Under the pieces are notes generated by a model. It was given only the letters and a program-made list of their open reading frames with translations. It ran no database searches and was not told where the DNA came from. DNA of 64,000 nucleotides, taken from contig JAIVFH010000006.1 of assembly GCA_025765595.1 (NCBI GenBank), positions 1-64,000 of the forward strand, given 5' to 3'. Origin of the DNA: Obelidium mucronatum. Lineage: Eukaryota > Chytridiomycota > Chytridiomycetes > Chytridiales > Chytriomycetaceae. Made by a program: the position numbers and the translations under genes. Of the stretch, positions 21,461-33,606 are shown one piece after another; the stretch's first letter is position 1, and each line of letters begins with the position of its first letter.

Positions 21461-22275
21461 ATGCAGTTTGAAAATGATCAGGGTTTATTTCCAATGGTTA
21501 AAGAATGAAGAAACAACAAAGAAATCATTTAGTATTCCTTCTTGTCGTCGTCCTGGTGGCTCTTCTTGTATTGGTGGACAGCAAAGGCTCCCAAACCAGC
21601 AACGGCCGCAGTTCCCAAAACACCGGCAGCAATCTTGGCTCCAGTGCTGTCAAAGAGACCGTGCTTCTCCTCGTGGTGCTCCTCAGTCTTGTTTTCCTGT
21701 GGGGCAGAGTAGGTGTTTTGTTGCTGCTGTTGCTGTTGTTGTTGTTGCTCCTGTTGCTGGTATTGCTGTGGAGCTGGCGCCTGGTACTGGTTCTGTTGTT
21801 GCTGGGAAACCTTGAGGACGGTTCCTGCAGACAAGGTAGGCAACGCATGCACGGTTAGTAAAAGAAACGTGAGAGTTGTGCAAAATGAAAAGTGGCGCCG
21901 AAGTAGTGAGGATCAACATCGGGTTCCTTTCCCCCTCCTCAAGGATCGGAAGAGCATGATCACGATTATGACTTCATTGATCACATACACGTGTATACAT
22001 TTAAGGGGTGGCTTATAAGGGGGTGTGGCTCACCTGGCTGGAGGTCGTAGACGTGGTCAGAAGAGCCTGGGTTGAGGGAGTAGAGCTGCTCCAAGGTGAT
22101 TCCGTGGCGCTGAGCAATGTCGTAGAGAGTGTCTCCGGCAACAACAGTGTAGGTCATTTTTGATTTGGTTTTGGGGTTGTATTATTATTTTTCCACCAGT
22201 TTCAGTCTCCTTTTTGTACCCGCGTGAAGCACCCCTGGTGTTTCAGACACATTTGTAACAAGACACGATGGCGCA
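21461..22275. repeat. Direct repeat copy 2 (LysM gene unit)
   Basis: Partner of 18455-19273. The similarity starts at CAGTTTGAAAA upstream of GATCAGGG and fades after the GACACGATGGCG sequence. Confidence 0.85.
21529..22157 (-). CDS. LysM / poly-Q / glycine-zipper protein, copy 2
   Basis: Exons 22157-22034 and 21824-21529 give 139 residues. The LysM domain and C-terminal helix match copy 1. The Gln tract is shorter, and a few residues before it differ (APAPQQ versus AQAPQQ). Splice sites are conserved. Confidence 0.85.
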
Positions 22276-22364
22276 ATTATTCGCGTTGATGTGGCTTTCA
22301 TCCAAGCTTTCTTTTCTAAGGCCTTAAATAGTATTTAGGATGCATTCATCGAGTTTATTCGGCG

Positions 22365-23491
22365 CTACAACTTGAATCCAGTGTGAATTGCAGCAACCCC
22401 AAAAGTCAAATCCTCCCAACCTTGGCCTACGATAGTAAATCCGGCGTCTTTGATCATTGCAGCAAATTTGGGCTGAGGAGGAAACTTTCTGATACTCTCA
22501 ACTAAATATTGGTAAGACTCTGCATCTCCAGCGACAACTTGACCCAGCTTTGGAATCACTTGGAATGAATAAACATCGTAAATGCTAGTTGAGATGAAAA
22601 GAAATGAAGGTAAGCTGGTAATTCTTTTTTTTTTTTTTAAGTTAGTTTCGTTACCCCTTGACAATCGGGTTTTCGACTTGACCAAATTCGAGAACGGTGA
22701 ATCGTCCTCCAGGTTTTAATACACGGTAGGCTTCGGCAACGACTCTATCGACATGGGTGCAGTTTCGGATACCGAAAGCAATAGTGTATGCATCCACAGA
22801 AGCGTCAGGAATATTGACCAAGTTTTCCGCGTTTCCCTCTTGAAAGGAAATCTTGCCGGCTAAAAGTGCTCTCCATTAAGCACTATCGTTTGGATTACAA
22901 ATATGGTAACATACTGTCTGTGTATCCCATCGCCTTCGACCGCTGCATCCCAACTTCCAGCATGGCCGGATTAATGTCCACAACCGTCACAGATGCATCA
23001 TTGTTGGGGCCGTGTGTTTTTCTTACATGATCCAAGAATCTAAACGCAATGTCACCTAACAAGAAAGAAAAGTCAAACAACAGCATCATTCATCGACACA
23101 AAGCAAACACGCACCAGTTCCACCAGCAACATCCAACAGCTTTGTGTCTCTCGCAGGATTAAGCACGTTCAACAGATGATCCTTCCAAAGACGGTGTACT
23201 CCAGCACTCATGAAATCATTCATCACATCATACTTTGAGGCAACGTTTCTGAACACGGATCCAACTGAGCAACATCAGCAAGGGGGGGTCAGTAACTATT
23301 TGGAACTGAGGCACGTACACACCAAGCTGTTCTTTTTCGTCTTCCTTGACTGTCTTGAATCCAAAGTGAGTTGTCGACTCGCCAGCACTAGTTGACTGCA
23401 TACGAACGCCCTGCATTCTTATAGCTGAACGCAACGACAGCTGTGTTGCTCTTCGCACTCCTTGGTGCAGTGTTTGGTACGTTGCAAACAT
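22365..23491 (-). CDS. coq5: COQ5-type ubiquinone C-methyltransferase
   Basis: About five exons. The N-terminus ([18 protein letters not shown]) is basic and hydroxylated like a mitochondrial presequence. The SAM-binding motif [15 protein letters not shown] is split by an intron after GGT. Further family motifs are VVDINPAML, the [10 protein letters not shown] motif, [10 protein letters not shown] and the C-terminal [11 protein letters not shown]. The enzyme C-methylates a polyprenyl-benzoquinol in coenzyme Q synthesis on the matrix face of the inner membrane. An intron near 22630 contains a T-run. Exon borders were checked only by eye. Confidence 0.9.
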
Positions 23492-23644
23492 TATCAAAAA
23501 GAAATAAAATATATCCCATACTGTCACAAGATTAAGTACTACTGTCCGATAGTAACGCTATTCTTCATATTGAAACCACTGTGAATTTGATGTCACAGTG
23601 CAAGTAAATGTGTTTGAGACAAGAAGGGGATAACAATAAAAATC

Positions 23645-25842
23645 ATGTCTTTGCACCACTTCCGCGATCCTGCTCTTCCTGTGCCGCCAACATCAGAGGC
23701 CGAAACTCTTGCCCCTCCTCAGCGGCTGGCACCCGTAGCTGCTCTGCCGGCTCCGATTCGTCAGCCAGAGATGGAATACAACCAATCCAGCAAAAACCTC
23801 AAGAAAAAGCACACCCTCATTCTTTCCGTCGAGAAAACCAGATCAAAGTACGTTTTAAAAACCGCCAAGTTTGAGTCGAAAGATGAAAATCGAGTGTATG
23901 AACGAAAAAATGAATTCCAGAATCCTTGGCCTGGAACGCGAGATTCCTTCTCTTATTTCAAAAGCATCAATCAGAAACGAACTTGCCAGTTTATACTCGA
24001 ATTCAAAACAATGCGAAGAGAAACTAGCAAATGAAGGTTTTTTTTTCTTTCTCTTCTTCTCAATGACTTTGATTCTGATTTGTCGTTTTCATCAACAGAA
24101 CATACGATGTCTCTCCAAATAATGAAAATCAAAAACACAATAACAACGCTCCTGGAATATTTGAAACGTTCAGATTTGGGATCCACAAGTTGAGCTCTTT
24201 TTTTTTCTTCTTTGGTTGTTGTTCTGGGTGCATATTTTTTTTTTGACCGCAACCAAGATGTCAGAATCGTCAGGCAAACGATGGAAAGCGTGGAGCATGA
24301 TATAACAGCATTCAGAGAGATAAATCGCGAAAAGTAAGATTGTTCAATACTTCCATGCAAAGAACAGCTGTGTAAACGACGAAAAAAAAAAATTGGCGTA
24401 GAATGGATTTGCTGCTTCTTGAGGAAAAGGAAATCTCCCAAGAAATGATACCAATATCCGAGCGCATTGATTCCTTTGTTAATGCTCATCTCAGTGATGA
24501 GTGTTTGAATATCGCCACGGCAGCGGAAGAAGATCAACGGCGACATTTGCAGAATGAACCAGATTTAATACTGTCAGAAGTGAAAGCATTCCAGGTTTTT
24601 TTTGTGTCATTGATATGTTTCCGTTCCGAAAATCTGACAGTTTTCTGTCAAGGATTATCTCGTGAGGCATGGCGGCTATTATGGAGGCTGGGACGATTTA
24701 TCGCATGCGGCTTTCATGAAGCTGCGCCAGAAATACGGGGTGAAAGAATAATTTCTAGAATCAACAAAGTCGATGCACTTAAATACAAAAAAAAAGGCCA
24801 ATGACTCCAGGTTCTTGGCCTCTTGCGTCTCTTCGATTCCAGGGATTGGGTTCAAAGATGCTCAAGATCATGAAATTTGGTATCGAAAATTCAAGTCTCT
24901 GCTGGATTCCAAGAAGGAAGCGATCACAGTTTGGAAGCAGCAAAAAGCAGTGAGAATAATCGAGTATGTCAACACTTGGAGTTCACACTATTTCTTTTTC
25001 GCACAAAGGCGGCAGCAGCTAAAGCAGAGGAGGATCTGGCCAAAACCGCCGAATCAACCAAAGATATATCAGCAATGAAGATGGAACTGGAATTTGAGGC
25101 AAGGGAGAAATCGAAAAGAGACTTGGAACTATGGAAAGTGAGTGCGAAATGACAAACTAGGTAAAATTTAACCAGAATTGCAGGAGAAACAAAACAGGAT
25201 AATGAATGAAAAAAGAAAGCGCGAGCTGGACCAGAAGGAAAGGCTGGCACAGGAAAAAGAACGCTGGCGAGAAAAAAATGTTTGAGAAGCCAGAAGCTGT
25301 TTGGTAACCTCTAATCTACCACGCAGGAGCTACTGAAAGAAAAAGTGCAAAGCTATACGCGAGAAAAGATGTTGCAGGAAGCCATACAAAAGCAATTGCT
25401 CGAGGAAGCAAGGTTGCTGGAACATGCAGCGAATGAAAAAGCCGCCAAGGCAGAGCTAGAGAGACTGAAACAGAAAGTAAGAGCCTTGTTTTTAAATTTG
25501 ACGTGTAACTCATTATTCTTGCCAGGATGCGGAGTTCTTGGCCCAAAAGAAGCAAAAACAACTGTCCAAACAAATTTCACAGAAAGATCGCGAGGAGCGG
25601 CTTAACAAAATCAGATCAACGGTAAAACATTATGGGCTAAACATGTTACGTCTTCTTATTTTTTTTCTTTGATGCATGCTCAGGTGGAAGTCACTGCGGT
25701 GAAGGACCCTTTACGTGTTTTGCGTCCAACCAAGGGACTGGAAAATAGAATGCTTGCTGAGCCCGACACGCGAGCAGGCAAGAAGTTTGAGGCAGTGGTG
25801 ATGCCCAAGCGAAGCGTGCCTTCGTGGCGGAGGGGTTTGTGA
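23645..25842 (+). CDS. CCDC112-like coiled-coil protein
   Basis: A gene of about ten short exons starting MSLHHFRDPALPVPP. Successive exons encode coiled coils separated by GT-AG introns. The diagnostic part is an exon reading YLVRHGGYYGGWDDLSHAAF followed by DHEIWYRKF and ITVWKQQK, closely resembling the GGWDD/DHE-WY block of animal CCDC112. The last exon ends with VPSWRRGL, like the family's C-terminal PSW motif. CCDC112 is a centriolar-satellite protein linked to cilia. The stop is only 33 bp before the next ATG. Confidence 0.75.
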
Positions 25843-25875
25843 GGGCAGGAAAATACAAATTTTATTGAGCACAGC

Positions 25876-28366
25876 ATGTCATCCGAGCCGTCGCCGTCGC
25901 TGCCGACGCTGAAGCTGAAGCTCAAGCCCGTCGCGCCGCCGCCGCCGCCGGCCGCCGCGGCGCCGGAAGCGGCCGCGGGGTGGTCCGGGTCCGCGCCGGG
26001 CTCCGGGTCCGGCGCCGCGCCAGGTGCGGGCGCGGGCGCGGGCGAGCCGAAGCCGAAGATTGTGCTGAATCTGAAGCGGGCGGACCGCGAGCGAGACAGA
26101 GACAGAGACAGAGACAGAGACAGAGACAGAGACCACACCCACTCCACCACGGCAACTACAACAACTGCAACAACAACAACAACAACAACTACGGCCGAGA
26201 AGCGCAAGAGCGACGCGGACGCCGGCGCCAGCAGCGACAAGAAAAAAAAGAAGCGCAGCGACGACAACGTGCCGCAGAGCGAGCTACGCATCGTGCTCGG
26301 CCGTCTGACCATGGCCGTGCGCCAGTACGCGAACGAGGAGTGCGTGTTTTTTTTTGATTCGCACATCTGTGTGCTGAAACCCATCCACTCTAAAACCTAC
26401 AGGGGTCGCAACTTGGCTGCCCTGTTTCTGGCTCTGCCCTCGAAGCAGCTGTATCCAGACTACTACATTCTCATCAAGCATCCCACAGCCCTCAATATTA
26501 TGCAGGTACTGTCAGACTGAAGGCCAACAAACCCAGCCATCCATTCTAAACGCGTTTTGCATTCAGCAAAAAATTAATGCAGGGAAATATCACTCGATTG
26601 CCGATCTTAAGGCCGAAATGCAGTTGATGGTTGACAATGCAAAGACATACAACTCGCCGGACTCACTCATTTATGAAGATGCTGTTACTCTTTGGGTAAG
26701 GATCATTCTTTCAACTGAATGCACTGACGCTTCTTATTGTTACACAGGAGGTATTCAACGCAGAAGTTGCCAAAGTAAAGGCTCAGTATAAAAAGCAAGG
26801 TGGCAGTGGTGAATTGGATATTATGGGGGGCGGTACAGGATCTGGATCAGCATCTCTTAAATTAAAGCTGAAGCCGGAAGTAGAACAAGAGATGGTTACA
26901 AACAAGGATGGAAAACGAATCGCTAAAAGAGGTAAATCACTTGTCACTGCTGCTATAGAATCTTATATGATCCATTCTTATATATATTACAGAGGTCGAT
27001 CTGTTGTTTCGTGCTATTGAAGACAACAACGTCAAGGCGTTTGAACGAGCTATTCATCAAATTAAAATCCACCCAGACACACTACATAAAGCCAAAATCG
27101 ATGGTATCGAACTGGAATGGGGGCCTTTACATGCTGTCAGTTATTATGGGCGTGCAAAAATGTTGGATATTCTCGTTGGCCAAAAGGCAAACTTGGAACT
27201 GCGGGATACAACTCATGGAAGTACTCCGTTAATGTGGGCCGCGTATGCAGGAAAAGTGAATACCGCCAAACGGCTGATGAGGAACAATCGTCCGGACAAG
27301 TTTGCCAAAAATTCGAGAGGTCAGACTGCAATGGATTTGGCATTGGACCCTGAAAATCCTGAATGGCGAGGAATTTTGAATAATGTTGGTTTATTTGTTC
27401 ATTTTTTTGTCTGTTTCGCTAATTCTTCATGATTGTAGGAAACCCCAGTGTTGACTTTGGACAAAACTGGGATGCCATTGGATGGAAGTCGACGCGATCG
27501 TGAACGGGAGCGTAGAGTTTCCAAACTTCCCGTCCCAGAAGCGGATTCACCGGGACAATCATTCCAAAAGGTTCGTATTCAGAGTTTGTTGGTTTTATCT
27601 GATTCCCAAACTACACAAGATCACCTATGTTGGAGATATGTCCCTTCCAGATGCCAGCTCACACCCAACGAGGGGTGGTAATAACCCACGTTCTCAAGTT
27701 AAGGACACAACACCAATGGTACGACCTTCAATGCCAGTCGACTTGAACAAGGTTCCAAAATGGGCAAAACTACCAAATACCAAAGATCAAAATCAACTCT
27801 TTTTAGCGGCTGGCAGCAAAGAGCTTGCCATCCTTTTGGAAGGTGATTATCAGCGTTTGTTTTTTCTGTAACTTCAATCTAATTCCGCCAAACAAGCACC
27901 TCCTATCAAGGATATTGAAGTTCCGCTTCCGTCTGAAGGTCTTACGCATCTTCTGCATCCGGGCCTTAAAACACCACGTGCTAATGCGATCACCGTCTCT
28001 CGCTCTATCCAACGGCTTCCAATCCGATTTTACCTTGCCAATGGTAACAAGGGAGTATTTTACTCCATTCAAGTATACCAGAACCGAGTCGCCCTCCTTC
28101 CCACACTTCTCAACGGAGGGACTGAAGACAGCGATGACCGTGAGCCAACAGTTGTTGAAGTAGTGGCAACCTTGTGGGAAGGAGTAAATGTATTTGACGT
28201 GATAGTATTTTTGTGCCGGAAAGCGGAACCGAAAGGCGCAGCTGCCGTGGCTGCTGCAGAACGAGCCTTGGAGGAAGGTGGAGTGGTGGCAGAAGAATAC
28301 GTGGGCATTCAGAAAAAGGGACATCACGCATTTCAGAAGGCCATGTTGATTGTTCATAAAGGGTAG
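25876..28366 (+). CDS. Bromodomain-ankyrin repeat protein
   Basis: Multi-exon. Exon 1 is strikingly GC-rich and encodes Pro/Ala/Gly-rich sequence with LKLKLKP motifs and an Arg/Asp dipeptide repeat. Exons 2-3 form a bromodomain: ALPSKQLYPDYYILIKHP (ZA loop) and NAKTYNSPDSLIYEDA, with the acetyl-lysine-binding Asn in YNSPDS. Another LKLKLKPE motif follows, then ankyrin repeats (GPLHAVSYYGRAKMLDILV, STPLMWAAYAGKVNTAKRL). A C-terminal region after 27890 (LPSEGLTHLLHPGLKTP and later) looks like a conserved chromatin-complex domain. A nuclear remodelling-complex subunit is likely; the exact complex is unknown. Confidence 0.75.
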
Positions 28367-28509
28367 TTTATTAAATGTTGAAGTGGGGTGAGGGATGGGA
28401 GCCAAAGGGCGGTATGTAAAAGCGTTTGACTTTGCCAGGGAGGGGGCGCTGTTGTGAGAAAGTGTTGGTTCATGGCCAATAAACTTTTGTTGTTTCCGAA
28501 TCTCCCAAA

Positions 28510-29166
28510 ATGGTGAGCACATGTCCCACTCGCAAGGCAGCAATCGGCTCAGAGCCATCCAACAACGAAACGGATATCATCGCAGTGAACTTGCGGGAGT
28601 AACTGAGTGTTCTCAATTGCTTGATGGACATGGATGCGGCTGTGGGCAATGGTGATGGGCTGAAGATGCTGCGAAGCTTGACATGCGTCAAATGAAACGA
28701 ATCTTGAGGAACCTGCTATTGAGGAACCAACAACTCGTAGTGTCTAGTCTTATCGTTGTAAATCAAGTGATGCTGCTGGAAAAGAGTACCATCGGGATTG
28801 TTGATTTGAGTGGAGAGACCCCTGCCCATACGTCGAAATCATGGCACCACAGACTAAATATCGAAATTCTTCCATCTATTCTCGCAGCCAAAGCAGATTA
28901 CTGAAATCAAGGACTTCCTCCTCACTGCCCGCAGAAAGGACGCCAGATGTATGTAGTATTTACCTTTGTTTCCGGAAAGGGCTGAAGCTAAACATTCAAA
29001 CACAGCCATCAAGATCAAGAAGAACGGAAACCAATACAAGTTCAAGGTCCGCTGCTCCCGTTACCTCTACACTTTGACTGTCGCTGATGCTGACAAGGCC
29101 AAGAAGTTGAAGCAATCTCTTCCACCAGGTCTCCAGATCACCGACTTGGACAAGAAGGCCAAGTAA
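28510..29166 (+). CDS. RPL38: Ribosomal protein eL38
   Basis: Exon 1 is just the ATG (28510-28512), followed at once by a 375-nt intron. Exon 2 (28888-28948) encodes [21 protein letters not shown] 57-nt intron precedes exon 3 (29006-29166), which restores SIKIKKNG and ends [15 protein letters not shown]. The product is 74 residues, as expected for the family. It is a small 60S subunit protein. Codons are strongly C-ending, typical of highly expressed genes here. Confidence 0.93.
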
Positions 29167-29382
29167 ATATTCTTACGCCCAGGATTGGAAGGGAGAGGAA
29201 TTATTTAGTTTTAGTTTTCTGTCCCTTTTGTTTTGTTGGAGGGAAAACGGAATTTTTCAAGGCATGAGAACTGTCAAATAAATCTAGTGTTAAGCTTATT
29301 CCTTGCTTTACTTTGGTCTGTGTATGTTCCATTTATGAGGAGCGAGTTCAGCTTCGTCCAAGAATTAAAAAACTTAATAAAA

Positions 29383-30196
29383 ATGATATCGCGACTTGCC
29401 AAGGCTGGATTCATGGCTCGATCGTTCCGAGCTACAACTGCTGTAACCAAGAATCCATTTGAAATTCGTGGGCGTTTTCCCTGCTTCATACCTCCGCCAG
29501 GCTCGTCACCGCTGCGTCTCCAGTTCAGCACTACAACAGGTTCCCCCCAGTTCCAGCGTCTTCTTGCCCAAGCAGCCAATGGCAATATTGGCGCCCAGTG
29601 CGAAGTTGCCCTGCTTTACTCTGTAGGCTCAAAGGAATTTGGGGTTGTTCCCGATGCAGTCAGTGCGTTCGAATGGAACAAGAAAGCTGCTGGTGAGTGT
29701 CGAAAAAAAATGCAACAGTTACGAAACGTGCTCTTTTCGTTGGCACTGAAGAAAACTTGTGTTATTACCCCTCTCGAGAACAGAATCTGGCAGTATTGAA
29801 GCACAAGCTGCACTTGGTATGCTGTACTACCAAGGCCACGGATGTACTCAAGACATGACATCCGCTTATGAATGGACACTAAAAGCTGCTGATCAAGGAC
29901 TTGTTGATGCGCAATCAATCGTTGGAGACATGTTGCATCACGGACTTGGAGTTGAAGTTGACAAGAAGAAGGCATTCTATTACACAAAGCAAGCGGCTTT
30001 ACAAGAACACAAGTTTTCTCAAATCAAACTCGCGAGCATGTATTTAATGGGCGATGGTGTTCAGAGTGATGTGGATGAAGCAAAAAGTTGGGCGCGAAAG
30101 GCGACGGGAGAAGAGATTGACTTTGTAAACCCGGGGCAGTGGCTCCATGACAAAATGCAGCAAATGATGGACGAAGAAGCAGGACAGTCAAGCTAG
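29383..30196 (+). CDS. Sel1-repeat protein, probably mitochondrial
   Basis: Exons 29383-29692 and 29784-30196 give 240 residues. The N-terminus (MISRLAKAGFMARSFRATTA) is basic, without acidic residues, like a mitochondrial presequence. Sel1-like repeats follow: AQAALGMLYYQGHGCTQD, AQSIVGDMLHHGLGVEVD, IKLASMYLMGDGVQSD. Such solenoids act as protein scaffolds, for example in respiratory-complex assembly. The partner is unknown. Confidence 0.8.
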
Positions 30197-30358
30197 ATGG
30201 GCAAGTTCAAGAAAATAGCATAAAACCTTAAAATAAATCGTTGCCCGGGAACCCAAATAGAGTAAACTTTCTCGTTAGAATCATGGAGAAGGTTGAGAAA
30301 GGATTGAACGAGGGCGAGTTTGTGTGTGTTGTTGAACGTCCCTTTACAAATTTTCAAA

Positions 30359-31147
30359 ATGGTGTGTGCCTGCTTGCCGAGACCCATCCCCATCCATCAG
30401 AGCCATCAGAGAGCCTCAGCAGCATCATCGATTATCGTTTCTTTCGTCAAAGGCTTGATCCATGCCGGATGTAGTGGTGGAGGAGGGGTTGATAGTTCTT
30501 ACAGGGCATCTCTCTCGGCGAACTGCGGCGAGAGCTTGCCGGATCTGCCAGATTCTCGATCTCTGGATCTATTCATCGTTGTGTTGGAGTCCATGATAGG
30601 GCAGTCAATACCTGGAGGAAGTTGCTGTGTTAGAGGGAATGAGGATTGGACATGATGTGAAACGCAATCAATCAACCACTGTACACTCAGTTATACAAAA
30701 GAGAGAGGATCTAACTGAATGTTTCTCTTCTTGTGTAGGCTCACTCTGCTGTCTGGAACTCTCACCCAAAGAACAACTCCAAGGGAGGACGTCAATGGTG
30801 AGTTTCCGGAAGCATCCCCACAATGATGCACTGTGCTCTCTATGAAATGGAATTGTCGTATCTACAATCTTGGAGGCTTACATGGGAGATCGCATAGTTT
30901 GGAATATTTCTTGGAGCAGTTGGAATCTGTTGCGCAACAGCAAGCGGTTTTATTTCCTGCGTTACAATGCCACCCTCTCAACTATATGTGTACCTTTGAA
31001 ACCATGTGGATACTGACGTTATGTTTTCTTCATACCAGCCGTGTCTGCGCTCACCAAGCCGGTCTCATCCGCAAGTACGGACTCAACTTGTGCCGTCAGT
31101 GCTTCCGCGAGTACTCTGCTGACATTGGTTTCGTCAAGTACCGTTAA
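30359..31147 (+). CDS. RPS29: Ribosomal protein uS14 (RPS29), copy 1
   Basis: The ATG (30359-30361) is followed directly by a 377-nt intron. Exon 2 (30739-30797) encodes [20 protein letters not shown] 241-nt intron precedes exon 3 (31039-31147). The product is 56 residues with the zinc-binding pattern CRVC...CRQC. Two further copies on the minus strand (45422-46214, 48167-48956) encode the same protein with the same intron positions. Confidence 0.93.
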
Positions 31148-31491
31148 GGACTAAGATGTTATGGTCAAGTGAAGATTTGATTCGTGTGACGATGGAAGGC
31201 CGTTTCCAATAAAACAGAATTCAAATTATGAATGAGCCCACTATCTTTGCAACTCTGATGTATCACAGGAATCGTTTCCAAATCTTATAGTCACACTACC
31301 ATTCCTTTTACTTTTTCTCAAGGCTTGACAGCATGTAGTATCCCACTTAAAAGCTCAAGAATTAACTTGAAGTCACTCCAAAGTACCTGGCGACCAACAA
31401 CGCTAAATTCAGGAATTAGAGGAAATTAGCATTTAGTTTGGCCCAAGCCAGATTTTTTCTCAGTCGCAAACTCTCACAGCAAGTCCCCAGC
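31148..31491. other. Intergenic, uS14 3' end and uL1 promoter
   Basis: 344 bp with an AATAAAAC signal near 31208 for uS14. No gene seen. Confidence 0.5.
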
Positions 31492-32310
31492 ATGAGGTAC
31501 ATAATCGCCACCACCCATCAGCCTGCCTTGGAACGATAATATATACAAACGGCGGATTGATTCGAGGACTGTATCGCGGATGCGCATGCGGAGCCGGATC
31601 GCTGTGTGATGGGGATGGAGTTGGGACAAGAGATGCGATGCTAACTCCGCTTCTCTCACAGCAAGGTTGCCCCATCCGCCGTCCGTGACGCCGTCAAGCA
31701 GTTGATTGCTTACTCCACCGAGGAGAAGCCAAGAAAGTTCACTGAGACCATCGAACTCCAAATTGGTCTCAAGAACTACGACCCACAGAGAGACAAGCGT
31801 TTCTCTGGTACCGTCCGTCTCCCACACATCCCAAGACCACAGATGAAGATCTGTATCTTGGCCGATGCCCGTGACGCCGACCACGCCAAGGAAATCTCTT
31901 TGGACTCCATGTCTGTTGAAGACTTGAAGAAGCTCAACAAGAACAAGAAGGCCATCAAGAAGCTCGCAAAGAAGTACGACCAGTTCTTGGCTTCCGAAGC
32001 TTTGATCAAGCAGATTCCACGTCTTCTCGGACCAGGTCTCTCCAAGGCCGGAAAGTTCCCATCCCCAGTTACCCAACAGGACAACTTGGGTGAGAAGGTC
32101 AACGAAATCAAGGCCACCATCAAGTTCCAATTGAAGAAGGTCCTCTGTTTGGGTGTTGCCGTCGGACACGTTAAGATGTCTGAAGATGAGCTCGTTCAGA
32201 ACATCATGATGTCCATCAACTTCTTGGTCTCCTTGTTGAAGAAGAACTGGCAAAACGTCAAGTCCCTCTTCATCAAGTCCTCCATGGGTAAGCCAATCCG
32301 TCTCTACTAA
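31492..32310 (+). CDS. RPL10A: Ribosomal protein uL1 (RPL10A)
   Basis: Exon 1 is five bases (31492-31496, ATGAG). A 165-nt intron precedes exon 2 (31662-32310). The product is 217 residues, the usual family length, starting [13 protein letters not shown] and ending [10 protein letters not shown]. It builds the L1 stalk that moves E-site tRNA. Codon choice is strongly biased, as in its neighbours. Confidence 0.95.
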
Positions 32311-32678
32311 ATGCATTCCTTGTGCATGGGTGAGCAGTTGGTTTGGTTGTGTTTCGTTTTTATTTTAAGTTTTGTTGGGGCCTTGCTGCGGTATTTCACC
32401 AACGCATCTCTTCTCTCTTTCGTGATTGGAAGGAGTATCAGCTCTTGTCGGGAGTTGGTATGGTGAAGGCGGTGTGTTTGGTAGCAGTATTTTCATGGTT
32501 TGGTTCGTAATAAAAATGTTACATTCACCACCAAAACTTTATCTTCAATTCGTAATCAAATACATCAAAATTTCAACCAGCATCACGTTGGAAACGTGGG
32601 TACACTTCGGCCCGCGCTCGTTTGTCTGGAATTGAGATAAAAAGTGCCAAAAAAGCGAATAGTTGAATTATGATGGAA
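32311..32678. other. Intergenic between convergent genes
   Basis: 368 bp holding the 3' ends of uL1 and the minus-strand gene at 32679. No gene supported. Confidence 0.5.
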
Positions 32679-33606
32679 TTATGATGGATTTGATTTTCCT
32701 GCTTCCTCCTCTGGATAGGTGATGCGATGTTCTACAAATCCACCCAGCTTGCACATTTTCAGGCAGAGCCCAGAAATTGCATCTGAGCCAAGGATAGAGA
32801 CCAGCGGTTTATCCATAGTTGGGGACAAACACTGCTTATGAATCACAATATTGGCCTGTGGAAGGGGCTGAGAACCAGCAAGAAGGTTCTTGGCAAACAC
32901 CGGGTCGATATGAGAATGGTAAACGGTGATTGCAGTACCATTCGTCACAACACCCACAATAATGTTCTCCGGAACTTCATTCTGCACGTTGGTAAGCTGG
33001 CACGCCACGAATCGTTTTGCAGCCATCAAATCATAATCCGTTACATCACCCGTTTCGTAATCTTCCGACGCCATCACAAATCCACAAATGGCCCCATTTG
33101 GCTTCGTATAGACAACGTGCAATTGAATCCCCTCGGGGCCTTTCGCGCCGGGCAGTTGATATTCCAGAGTGACCAAAGATTCTGCACCAAATTCGTCAGA
33201 AGGGAAAACGTCGCATCCGTCCATCAAGCTACAGATGAAATGCAGCCGATATTCGTCGTTGGTAGAATTCCCCCTGAGTCGTTGGAAGATGCCAAAGATT
33301 CCCCAACATGTGTTGACAAGGTCCGAGTCGGCTGGCGAGGAGACATTAACGCCGGCCCGAGTGTACTTGTATTGACCCTCTTCAAAGCGGTAAGGCCGAA
33401 AGTCGTGCGTCCTGAGGTGGCGTCAACATGGAAAGGAAAGCAAATAGTGCATACCCAGCAATCTCGGCAAGGGCGGCACAGTATTCGGCGGTCCCACGAG
33501 AGCCATCGTCTGTGCCGGGATATTTGTCGAGAAAAGGTGTCTCCTCAACTCTGATGCCCAGCTGTGCGAGCGTGTCTTGCGTCCAAGTTGTGAAGGAAGA
33601 TGTCAT
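32679..33606 (-). CDS. Unrecognised conserved-looking protein, 294 residues
   Basis: Exons 33606-33455 and 33411-32679, with a 43-nt intron. The N-terminus reads MTSSFTTWTQDTLAQLGI. The middle has TRAGVNVSSPADSDLVNTCW and an EYRLHFICSLMDGCDVF segment. The C-terminal half alternates predicted strands and helices, with VTDYDLMAAKRFVACQL and IIVGVVTNGTAITVY. The globular composition and clean splice argue for a real gene. I do not recognise the family. The repeated-strand C-terminus with GVVTNG/W-like pattern recalls fungal proteins fused to nuclease-like folds, but I would not assign it. Confidence 0.7.

Noticed and set aside
28470..28691. Minus-strand 73-codon open frame
   Set aside because: It lies mostly inside eL38 intron 1 and has no recognisable domain.
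30284..30474. Open frame overlapping the uS14 start codon and intron 1, also seen in copies 2 and 3
   Set aside because: The frame is present in copies 1 and 2, but differences between them are nearly all amino-acid changing and copy 3 is frameshifted. That is no sign of protein selection.
30362..30738. Possible C/D snoRNA in the conserved uS14 intron 1 (ATGATGTGA box-like sequence, later CTGA)
   Set aside because: The C box is imperfect and changes to ATTAAGTGA-like sequence in copy 3, with no consistent D box spacing.
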